A DNA stretch of 44,783 nt, taken from the NCBI GenBank assembly GCA_002212725.1, contig MTCR01000067.1, positions 1-44,783 of the forward strand. The letters are read 5' to 3'. The notes beneath the pieces were generated by a model. The model worked only from the letters and a program-made list of their open reading frames with translations, was not told where the DNA came from and ran no database searches. This DNA comes from Sphingobacteriales bacterium TSM_CSM. GTDB lineage: Bacteria > Bacteroidota > Bacteroidia > Chitinophagales > UBA2359. The first letter of the stretch is position 1. Each line of letters begins with the position of its first letter. Made by a program: the position numbers and the translations under genes. Below, one piece after another: positions 23,866 through 30,717 of the stretch.

Positions 23866-25233
23866 ATGCGCTTTGAAACAATAAACCCGGTAAGCAATGA
23901 ACTGGTAAAACGCTTTCCGTTTCACACGTGGCGGCAGGTGCAAACCATTCTCAAAAAATCGGAAACAGGGTTCGACATTAACCGCACAAGCACCTTGGCC
24001 ATTCGCAGCAAACGCATGAAAGCACTGGCAGACTTGCTCGAAAATAAAAAACTGTATTGTGCCCAAATGATTACCCTCGAAATGGGTAAACCTATTAAAG
24101 AAGCAATTGCCGAAATAGAAAAATGCGTAAAAACCTGCCAATATTTTGCCGATAATGCCAAATTTTTCCTGGCCGATGAAACCCTTACCACCGAATACAG
24201 TTCCAGCATTATTTCCTACATGCCGCTGGGCACTATTTTGGCAATTATGCCCTGGAACTTCCCGTTTTGGCAGGTATTGCGCTTTGCTGCGCCGGCGGTT
24301 ATGGCAGGCAATTCGGTGTTGCTGAAACCCGCACCCAACGTGCCGCAGTGTGCCTTACTGCTTGAAGAACTGTTTCAACAGGCGGCTTTCCCCGAAGGGG
24401 TGTTTCAAAACCTGTTTATTGAACACAACAAAGTGCGCTGGGTTATAGAAGATGCTCATGTAGCGGCCGTTACGCTTACCGGCAGCGATGCCGCAGGGGC
24501 AGCTGTGGCAGCTCTGGCAGGCAAAAACATAAAAAAAACCGTGCTGGAACTTGGCGGCAGCGACCCGTTTATTGTGCTGGAAGATGCCAACGTAAAAGAA
24601 GCCGCCAGAACTGCGGTAAAAGCCCGAATGATTAACGGCGGGCAAAGTTGCATTGCCGCCAAACGCTTTATTGTAATGGAAACCGTTTTCAGCGATTTTG
24701 TGCGCGAATATGTTGACGGGCTGCTGCAACTTAAAATGGGCGACCCTACCGACAGTTCGGTGGATATTGGCCCTATGGCAAGGCAAGACTTGGCCGATAA
24801 GTTGGAAAAACAGGTTAAAGACTCTATGCGCATGGGCGCCGAAGCCCTTATTGGCGGAGGTAAACCGCACGCAACCGCCGGCGCTTATTTTAACCCCACC
24901 CTGCTGGTAAAAGTGCGGCCGGGTATGCCCGTTTTTGACCAGGAGGTGTTTGGCCCCATAGCATCGGTAATTACCGCCAAAACCATAAACGAAGCCATAG
25001 AATTAGCCAACAAAACCAAATACGGCCTGGGTGCTTCCATCTGGACAGTAGATGCCGAAAAAGCCCAACGGCTGGCAAGGCAAATTCAGGCGGGCAGCGT
25101 ATTTATTAACCAAATGGTGGTAAGCGACCCACGCCTGCCGTTCGGTGGGGTAAAAAATTCGGGCTACGGCAGAGAACTTGCAGCGTGGGGCATAAGAGAG
25201 TTTACCAACGTTAAAACCATTGTGGTAAAGTAA
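23866..25233 (+). CDS. NAD(P)-dependent aldehyde dehydrogenase, succinate-semialdehyde dehydrogenase-like
   Basis: 455 residues, complete. ALDH fold with MPWNFPFW (128-135; N131), the catalytic general base E228 in LELGG and the nucleophile C262 in GGQSCIAAKRF. Oxidises an aldehyde to an acid with NAD(P)+. The short N-terminus and the MPWNFPFWQVLRFAAPA segment look most like the Sad/YneI branch of succinate-semialdehyde dehydrogenases, which act in GABA and related catabolism. A small membrane protein and then an L-serine dehydratase follow, but no GABA transaminase is in sight. Exact substrate unproven. Confidence 0.8.
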   Translation: MRFETINPVSNELVKRFPFHTWRQVQTILKKSETGFDINRTSTLAIRSKRMKALADLLENKKLYCAQMITLEMGKPIKEAIAEIEKCVKTCQYFADNAKFFLADETLTTEYSSSIISYMPLGTILAIMPWNFPFWQVLRFAAPAVMAGNSVLLKPAPNVPQCALLLEELFQQAAFPEGVFQNLFIEHNKVRWVIEDAHVAAVTLTGSDAAGAAVAALAGKNIKKTVLELGGSDPFIVLEDANVKEAARTAVKARMINGGQSCIAAKRFIVMETVFSDFVREYVDGLLQLKMGDPTDSSVDIGPMARQDLADKLEKQVKDSMRMGAEALIGGGKPHATAGAYFNPTLLVKVRPGMPVFDQEVFGPIASVITAKTINEAIELANKTKYGLGASIWTVDAEKAQRLARQIQAGSVFINQMVVSDPRLPFGGVKNSGYGRELAAWGIREFTNVKTIVVK

Positions 25234-25297
25234 TTCTACAACAAATACCCTCTTCGGTTTTCCTTTTTTCTTCCTGCTTCGGGTAAAAAACATATTT

Positions 25298-25615
25298 ATG
25301 CAAAAAGCATTTTGGGTACTGTTTATCTTTAACCTGCTGGCTTCGGTTTACTTTACCTACCTCTCTGCCATGCATGTTTTTATTTATTTTGCCAACAAAA
25401 GACTGGGGCACCCCGAATCTTTTTTCCTCAGCAAGCGCAGTTTGGTAATTGCGGCTATATTTATTGGCATTACCGCAGCAGGCTATTTTGTAAAAAAATA
25501 CACCCTCAACGCCACGCAAGCCGTCATGATATTGGGCTTCCCGCTGTTTTTGGCTTTATTGTACGGTTTGTTTGCCGTAGTTATGATTATTGGTTCGGGC
25601 GGCAGGTGGAATTAA
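25298..25615 (+). CDS. Small membrane protein
   Basis: 105 residues with three hydrophobic segments (about 5-30, 48-65, 75-100) and a positively charged loop (FANKRLGHPESFFLSKRS). No family recognised. 64 bp after the dehydrogenase gene; may be co-transcribed or independent. Confidence 0.6.
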   Translation: MQKAFWVLFIFNLLASVYFTYLSAMHVFIYFANKRLGHPESFFLSKRSLVIAAIFIGITAAGYFVKKYTLNATQAVMILGFPLFLALLYGLFAVVMIIGSGGRWN

Positions 25616-26041
25616 TTCCTGCCAAGCTTTCTTTGCTGTTGCGGGTTTTCCAAAAGCAAAAAGAAGGTGGTATTTATTACCATTGGGCCGGCATAATAAC
25701 TAATTGCTGCGGCAGTAAAGGTGTTGCAGGTAATACAAAGCCTTTTGATTTCGGTACATAATGCCATCTTTTTTTGAAGGAGCTGCTTCGGGCAGGCAAG
25801 TTAAAAATGCTTTCCTGCCTAACAGGAAACGGAACCTCGTTTTTTAAAACCATTACATACATGGCAATGTTAGTGGGCACATTGCCATGCTACCTGCTGT
25901 TTGCAAAATTGCATGAATAACGGCCTGCGTTATGCCCGAAACTTAAAACAGCCCATTACCATTAAACAATGTAAAGAAAATTGGCGTTACTTTGCAGTAA
26001 TTGCAGATAAAGCCATTTTGAGGGTTCAAAACATCAGGGTT
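25616..26041 (+). other. 426-bp intergenic region with a perfect 11-bp hairpin
   Basis: No supported gene. A GGCAGG/CCTGCC inverted repeat lies near 25793-25822. A perfect hairpin follows: CATGGCAATGT (25860-25870), 8-nt loop, ACATTGCCATG (25879-25889), without a T-run, so not a standard terminator. A weak -7-like TTACTTTG is at 25987-25994, before the serine dehydratase start. Confidence 0.5.
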
Positions 26042-27436
26042 ATGATATGTACTTCGTTTTTCGAGTTGTTTAAAATTGGGCCGGGGCCTTCCAGTTCTCA
26101 TACGGTTGGGCCAATGCGGGCGGGTAATATATTCAGAGAATTAGTATTGCAATATTTCACCCATTTCGGCACTGAGGGCAACTACCGCATACGATGTGAG
26201 TTATACGGTGCTTTGGCCGCTACCGGACACGGACACGGCACACACCGGGCAATTTTGGCCGGACTTTTCGGGCAAATACCACAAACGGTTAATACCAGAT
26301 GGCTGAGCAACCTGTTTGAAACGCCGGGGCAAATGTATATGCCCGATTTCGGAAACCTGAAAATACCGTTTACCGAACATGACATTTTTTTCGATTATAC
26401 CCACAACCCCTACCGTCACCCCAATACACTTAAATTGGTGTTGCTCCACAATTTCAGGCCGGTTTTTGAACGCATTTATTACTCGGTAGGCGGCGGATTT
26501 ATTGAAGAGGAGGGCAATATTGCGCATACGGCAAATACGCCACAGCCGCGCTATGCCTACCACAACATGGATAGCCTGCTTTGGGTGTTGGAAGAACAGG
26601 GGCTTACCATAGAAGAATTGCTGATGCAAAACGAAATAGCAATAACCGGACTTTCGGAAGCGGAAATTTTGCAACAAATTGCCCGCATTCTTGCAGTGAT
26701 GCACCAAAGTGTACAAGAGGGATTAAAAAAGGAAGGCGTCCTACCCGGCGGCTTAAACGTTTACCGACGCGCAAAAGGGATGTATGAAAAGGCATTGCAA
26801 CATACCCAACACGGGCGGCACGCCGAAGCCCTTTTTGCTCGTCTTAACGCCTATGCACTTGCTACCTCCGAAGAAAATGCAGCCGGACAAATGGTGGTAA
26901 CTGCTCCTACAAACGGCGCCGCCGGCGTCTTGCCTGCCTGCCTCGAATACCTTCGCAACGATTGTCTCGTACCCGAAACATTGTTGCAAAAAGGCTTACT
27001 CGTTGCCGGTATGATTGGGTTTATCATTAAAGAAAACGCCTCCATTTCCGGCGCAGAGTTGGGCTGCATGGCAGAAGTTGGCTCGGCTGCCTCTATGGCC
27101 GCGGCTTTGTTCAGTTTCTGCAATGGCGGCGATATCCATCAAATAAGTACCGCTGCTGAAATTGCCCTCGAACATCACCTTGGTATGACCTGCGACCCCA
27201 TAAAAGGGCTGGTACAAATACCTTGCATTGAACGCAATGCAAACGGAGCCATAAAAGCGTATAATGCTTACCTTTTAGCGGCAGGCCGTACAGGAATTGG
27301 AAAGCCTGTCATTTCCTTTGACCAAGTGGTAGAGGTTATGAGGCAAACCGGACAAGACCTGTCGCATAAGTATAAAGAAACAGCTACCGGCGGGTTGGCT
27401 ACATCCTTCGGTTGGGGCAATATGCCCGGTAGTTAA
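26042..27436 (+). CDS. sdaA: L-serine ammonia-lyase (L-serine dehydratase), single-chain iron-sulphur type
   Basis: 464 residues from MICTSFFELF; this start fits the family's SxFELFKIGPGPSSSHTVGPMRA opening and follows the only promoter-like element. It converts L-serine to pyruvate and ammonia using a [4Fe-4S] cluster. The alpha part shows SGAELGCMAEVGSAASMAA, CNGGD and GMTCDPIKGLVQIPCIERN, containing the cluster cysteines. Both the beta-like and alpha-like domains are present in one chain, as in E. coli SdaA. Monocistronic; convergent with the DUF2892 gene at 27473. Confidence 0.85.
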   Translation: MICTSFFELFKIGPGPSSSHTVGPMRAGNIFRELVLQYFTHFGTEGNYRIRCELYGALAATGHGHGTHRAILAGLFGQIPQTVNTRWLSNLFETPGQMYMPDFGNLKIPFTEHDIFFDYTHNPYRHPNTLKLVLLHNFRPVFERIYYSVGGGFIEEEGNIAHTANTPQPRYAYHNMDSLLWVLEEQGLTIEELLMQNEIAITGLSEAEILQQIARILAVMHQSVQEGLKKEGVLPGGLNVYRRAKGMYEKALQHTQHGRHAEALFARLNAYALATSEENAAGQMVVTAPTNGAAGVLPACLEYLRNDCLVPETLLQKGLLVAGMIGFIIKENASISGAELGCMAEVGSAASMAAALFSFCNGGDIHQISTAAEIALEHHLGMTCDPIKGLVQIPCIERNANGAIKAYNAYLLAAGRTGIGKPVISFDQVVEVMRQTGQDLSHKYKETATGGLATSFGWGNMPGS

Positions 27437-27472
27437 GCCTTCCTATCATTACTCAACTCCAACCTAATGTGT

Positions 27473-27682
27473 TTATACAAAGTTATCTTCGCCTTTCATT
27501 TGTTTATAATGATTAATGCCCATAAAATGAAATATCGGACACCAACCTAAAATAGCAAACAAAAAGAAAGGAAAACCTACCAACATTAATACCGGCGATT
27601 TAAAAAGCCCGCCAATAATAACCAAAACCATCATTAACAAATAACGAATGCCAATGTCGGTAAAATTCATGTTGTGTTCCAT
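27473..27682 (-). CDS. DUF2892/YgaP-like small membrane protein
   Basis: 69 residues with two adjoining membrane segments, opening NFTDIGIRYLLMM and ending GWCPIFHFMGIN. The GWCPIFxxxGI pattern is typical of DUF2892, the membrane part of YgaP-like proteins, without a rhodanese domain here. Start at 27682 or 27670. The upstream region contains two strong palindromes (27774-27816), one resembling a Crp/Fnr-type half-site pair. Confidence 0.75.
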   Translation of the reverse strand: MEHNMNFTDIGIRYLLMMVLVIIGGLFKSPVLMLVGFPFFLFAILGWCPIFHFMGINHYKQMKGEDNFV

Positions 27683-27773
27683 GGGTAGTGCGATTTTATA
27701 ATTACTAATTGTTTATTAATTTCACCGGCAAAGTTCGGCACAAACAGGTTAATAACAAATGACAAATGTTGCT

Positions 27774-27816
27774 GTGGTAAATGATTTTTACCACCTGCAA
27801 AGGTGACATAAGTCAC
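27774..27816. promoter_or_regulatory. Two adjacent palindromes upstream of DUF2892, one Crp/Fnr-like
   Basis: GTGGTAAA (27774-27781) and TTTACCAC (27787-27794) form a perfect 8-bp palindrome with a 5-nt gap. GTGAC (27803-27807), ATAA, GTCAC (27812-27816) form a perfect 5-4-5 palindrome of the geometry bound by Crp/Fnr-family regulators. They lie about 90-135 bp before the minus-strand gene; a -33/-7-like pair (TTG, 19 nt, GAACTTTG at 27736-27729) sits in between. Regulator unknown. Confidence 0.5.
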
Positions 27817-28198
27817 TTTCTGCTGTTTGCCGTTCCTTTTTTACCGGGTTCAGGGTCGGGTTTTGGTACGCCTGCGCCGTTGTGCCAACAACTATTCCAT
27901 TTTGCCTTACAAAACAACCTTTATTTTTACGTCCGTTCCTCCCCTGTCCCTAAAATCAGGGCATGGAGTTAATCTACTTTCCCGCAACTTCCCGCTATTT
28001 AAAAAATCTCCTTAATTTGTTCATTTTGCAAAACCGCTGCGTTACTTTTGCTTGTGTATTTAGGTTAGGAGCAACAAAACCGGCATTTTTTACAACAAAG
28101 GAACTTTTTTGCCTCCCAATGTACTTAGTACTTATTAAACAGCAACACCCCTAACCCGTCAAAAAAAACGGGTAATACAATGTACAACTCAACTACAC
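27817..28198 (+). promoter_or_regulatory. Intergenic region and promoter of rsgA
   Basis: No gene supported. TTTG (28016-28019) and TACTTTTG (28043-28050) with 23 nt between form a probable promoter. The predicted ~140-nt leader contains a short hairpin ACCCGT (28154-28159)/ACGGGT (28168-28173). Confidence 0.4.
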
Positions 28199-29137
28199 AT
28201 GCAGGGAATAGTTTTACAATCTACCGGAAGTTGGTATAAAGTGCTGCTTCCCGAGAGCGGTACTGAAACAGAGTGCCGCATAAAAGGTAAATTCAGGCAA
28301 GATGAATTGGGAAGCACCAACCCCATTGCCGTAGGCGACCATGTAGAGATTGAAATGGAAGCAGGGCTGAACACCGGCACCATTATTGATATTTTACCCC
28401 GAAAAAATTACATCATCAGGCAATCTCCCCGAAAAAAATGGCAAAAGCATATTATAGCCGCCAATATTGATCAGGCTGTACTGATGGTTACTTTTTCAGA
28501 GCCGCGCACGTCTTTCGGGTTCATTGACCGGTTTTTGATTACAGCCGAAATGTTCCATATTCCGGCACTTATATTGTTTAACAAGTATGATGTTTATACT
28601 CCCAAAGACCGCGCTTTATGTGCAGAAGCTACCCATACTTACCAAAACCTTGGTTACAAATGCCTTACAGTTTCGGCAGTTACCGGCCATGGTGTGGAGG
28701 AGGTAAAGTCTGCCATGAAAAACAAAACCAACCTGATATCGGGGCATTCGGGGGTAGGCAAGTCAACGCTGATTAACCTGCTTATGCCCGAACTTGACCT
28801 GGATACACGTCAAATTTCAAAATTCAGCGGTAAGGGTATGCATACCACTACCTTTGCCTGTATGTATGCCTTGCCTTTTGGCGGATTTATTATTGATACG
28901 CCGGGCATAAAAGAGTTTGGCGTGGTACACCTTGAACCCGAAGAGGTTAGCCACTATTTTTGTGAAATGCGCCAACTGCTGCCCCACTGCAAATACAATA
29001 ACTGCCTGCACCGCGATGAAAACCAGTGTGCCGTAAAAAAAGCCTTTGAAGACGGGTTAATTGCCGAAAGCCGTTATAATAGCTACCTGCGCATTTTGTC
29101 AGATATTGAAGGTATTAACTATTGGGAGCGCAGTTGA
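28199..29137 (+). CDS. rsgA: Ribosome small-subunit-dependent GTPase A
   Basis: 312 residues, complete. Circularly permuted GTPase acting in late maturation of the 30S subunit. N-terminal OB fold, then G4 NKYD (128-131), G1 GHSGVGKS (182-189), G3 DTPG (233-236) and a C-terminal zinc knuckle with C264, C269, H271 and C277. All hallmark motifs are intact. Monocistronic behind a probable promoter at 28016-28050. Confidence 0.92.
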   Translation: MQGIVLQSTGSWYKVLLPESGTETECRIKGKFRQDELGSTNPIAVGDHVEIEMEAGLNTGTIIDILPRKNYIIRQSPRKKWQKHIIAANIDQAVLMVTFSEPRTSFGFIDRFLITAEMFHIPALILFNKYDVYTPKDRALCAEATHTYQNLGYKCLTVSAVTGHGVEEVKSAMKNKTNLISGHSGVGKSTLINLLMPELDLDTRQISKFSGKGMHTTTFACMYALPFGGFIIDTPGIKEFGVVHLEPEEVSHYFCEMRQLLPHCKYNNCLHRDENQCAVKKAFEDGLIAESRYNSYLRILSDIEGINYWERS

Positions 29138-29199
29138 TATTTACCAATTCAAAAAGAAAAAATATAATCGCATAAGTCCAATTTTCAGCAGCAAAAGTG

Positions 29200-29207
29200 T
29201 AATTTTG
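29200..29207 (+). promoter_or_regulatory. -7 element for the Cys-rich mini-protein
   Basis: TAATTTTG, 34 bp before the ATG at 29242. No TTG at the ideal distance. Confidence 0.45.
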
Positions 29208-29241
29208 GGTAGTTATTTTTTATACAGTAAAGCTATTTGCT

Positions 29242-29469
29242 ATGCAAACAACCACCATCCCGGTAAAAAAAGTCAAAACCCATGTCGGAGCAGCCGGTTC
29301 ACCCCTGTTGCGTTTGCCTGTACAACGCCTTAAAATTGGACAAAAACTTAAAATTGAAATTGTAAACGGTTGGGGCGCCTGTTCGGTAAACGGTTGTCAT
29401 TGTCAGGCTTATATGGGCAACGACAATACCTGTCAAAATTGCGGGCATAATTACACCCTGCACTGGTAA
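29242..29469 (+). CDS. 75-residue protein with C-terminal Cys/His cluster
   Basis: Basic N-terminal half (VKKVKTHVGAAGSPLLRLP) followed by C-x4-C-x-C-x9-C-x2-C-G-H-x4-H, a likely zinc- or metal-binding knot: the cysteines are in CSVNGCHC and CQNCGHNYTLH. A similar C..C.C..F....C.CGH....H pattern is known from FAM221-type eukaryotic proteins; that link is only a resemblance. Own promoter, convergent with the lytic transglycosylase gene. Function unknown. Confidence 0.6.
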   Translation: MQTTTIPVKKVKTHVGAAGSPLLRLPVQRLKIGQKLKIEIVNGWGACSVNGCHCQAYMGNDNTCQNCGHNYTLHW

Positions 29470-29480
29470 CATACAGGCAT

Positions 29481-29512
29481 AAAAAAAGGAGATGCCCGTA
29501 ACAGACACCTCC
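29481..29512 (-). terminator. Terminator of the lytic transglycosylase-like gene
   Basis: On the minus strand GGAGGTG pairs with CATCTCC (one G-T pair) and is followed by seven T residues (29487-29481). Confidence 0.7.
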
Positions 29513-29588
29513 CAAACCCTTGTCAATTTATAAACCCTAAAATATTTCTCTTGAATAGCGCCGGTGACGGCAGGGGGCTGATAATGCC

Positions 29589-30314
29589 CTACCACCCCAG
29601 CCATGCCCGAATGCCTGTGGGCTGCGGCCGCTCAATCATATAAGCGGTAGGAAACATGCGCTTCATTTTCTCATCAATATCTTTAATGGTAATTTGCCCG
29701 TCTTTGTTCATATCTAATAATGAATAGGTTTTATAACCGTTTTCATTTTGCTTGTAAAGGGCATAGCAGTAATCTTCGCCCAATGCTTCGGGGTAAAATG
29801 CACCGAGGTAAAATTCGGTAAGGTTTTCAAATGGTTTGTGTTCTTCTTTTACCTGCTGATAGTACTTTTTCACTAATTTAAGCTGATCTTCGTAGCTTAA
29901 ATTGCGTACTTTTTCTGCGGTAAGCCCCATGCGCTCCAGTTCTTCGGGTTTCCACTGTATAAGCCCGGTAGCGCCGTTGTTTTTGTTGGTGGCAGAGGCA
30001 TCAAATTTCGATTCGGAATACATAACCGCCATCAGCCATTCGGGTGGCACATCAAGTGAGTTGGCAACCTCTTTCACCTTTTGTGCAAAGGTTTCGGGTT
30101 CCATCACGTATGTTTGTGCCTGGTCTAACAGATAAAACTGATTGCTGTTTTCTGCCGGTGTTTGCACCACAGAAGCGGTTACCCTTTTTGTGCCGCCCGA
30201 TTTGAACAGCAGAAAGGTAAACACATTAGATACCAAAATAGCGGCAATTACCCAATAAGTGGTTTTGGCAGAGATTTTAATGTTTCGGTTTACAGGAATT
30301 GGCAAGTACGACAT
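29589..30314 (-). CDS. Membrane-anchored SLT-like lytic transglycosylase with EF-hand
   Basis: 241 residues. One membrane helix at about 20-37, then a goose-lysozyme/SLT-like domain: catalytic Glu101 in MYSESKFDA and GATGLIQW (114-121), the usual second motif. An EF-hand calcium loop DMNKDGQITIKD (201-212) follows, then a short tail. It should cleave peptidoglycan in the periplasm, perhaps regulated by calcium. The classic third SLT motif is not obvious, so activity is likely but unproven. A promoter at 30508-30540 predicts a ~190-nt leader with hairpins. Confidence 0.75.
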   Translation of the reverse strand: MSYLPIPVNRNIKISAKTTYWVIAAILVSNVFTFLLFKSGGTKRVTASVVQTPAENSNQFYLLDQAQTYVMEPETFAQKVKEVANSLDVPPEWLMAVMYSESKFDASATNKNNGATGLIQWKPEELERMGLTAEKVRNLSYEDQLKLVKKYYQQVKEEHKPFENLTEFYLGAFYPEALGEDYCYALYKQNENGYKTYSLLDMNKDGQITIKDIDEKMKRMFPTAYMIERPQPTGIRAWLGW

Positions 30315-30500
30315 GACTTCAGGTTTTTAGGGTTATCTAAGAACTATTGAATGAAATAAGGTTTCAGGTCTGAGTATATAGTAAACAGTTGAGGGTTTGC
30401 GAAAAAAAGGGTAAACAAATGGGGTTTGCTTACCCTGCACTCCTACTTCAATGCGTTAGCAATTAGCTTTTTACTGTTAACAGCGTACCACTTGCTAACT
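30315..30500 (-). promoter_or_regulatory. Long structured 5' leader of the transglycosylase gene
   Basis: Read in the sense of the gene, the predicted RNA begins GTTAGCAA (30499-30492), which pairs with TTGCTAAC (30462-30455). A second stem GGGTAA/TTACCC lies at 30435-30409. No known riboswitch was recognised, and no small gene is evident. Confidence 0.35.
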
Positions 30501-30507
30501 ACAGCAG

Positions 30508-30540
30508 CAAAGATACATACAAAGACTCCAATTTTGCAAA
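30508..30540 (-). promoter_or_regulatory. Promoter of the lytic transglycosylase-like gene
   Basis: Minus strand TTTG (30540-30537), 21 nt, TATCTTTG (30515-30508), an exact -7 motif. The stretch upstream (30541-30600) is strongly A+T-rich with repeated TTTGCA-like units. Confidence 0.65.
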
Positions 30541-30650
30541 TTTTTTTAGTATTTTTTGCAAATTTTTTTTGCATTCCTGCATTTTTTCTTTACTAAGCCT
30601 TTAAAAGCAAGCATTTTGCTAACAATGGCAGCAATATAAGGCTGTAAAAG

Positions 30651-30684
30651 AAAGGAGGCTACCCTTTTGAGGCAGCCTCCTTTT
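30651..30684. terminator. Terminator of the large T9SS adhesin gene
   Basis: AAAGGAGGCT (30651-30660) and AGCCTCCTTT (30674-30683), a perfect 10-bp stem with T-rich flanks on both strands, located 34 bp beyond the stop of the minus-strand gene. Confidence 0.8.
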
Positions 30685-30717
30685 ACCGGTATCTGAACCG
30701 GGTTTACCAATATTTGC

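Noticed and set aside
24355..24870. 171-codon minus-strand frame in the aldehyde dehydrogenase gene
   Set aside because: Antisense to the catalytic core of a conserved enzyme.
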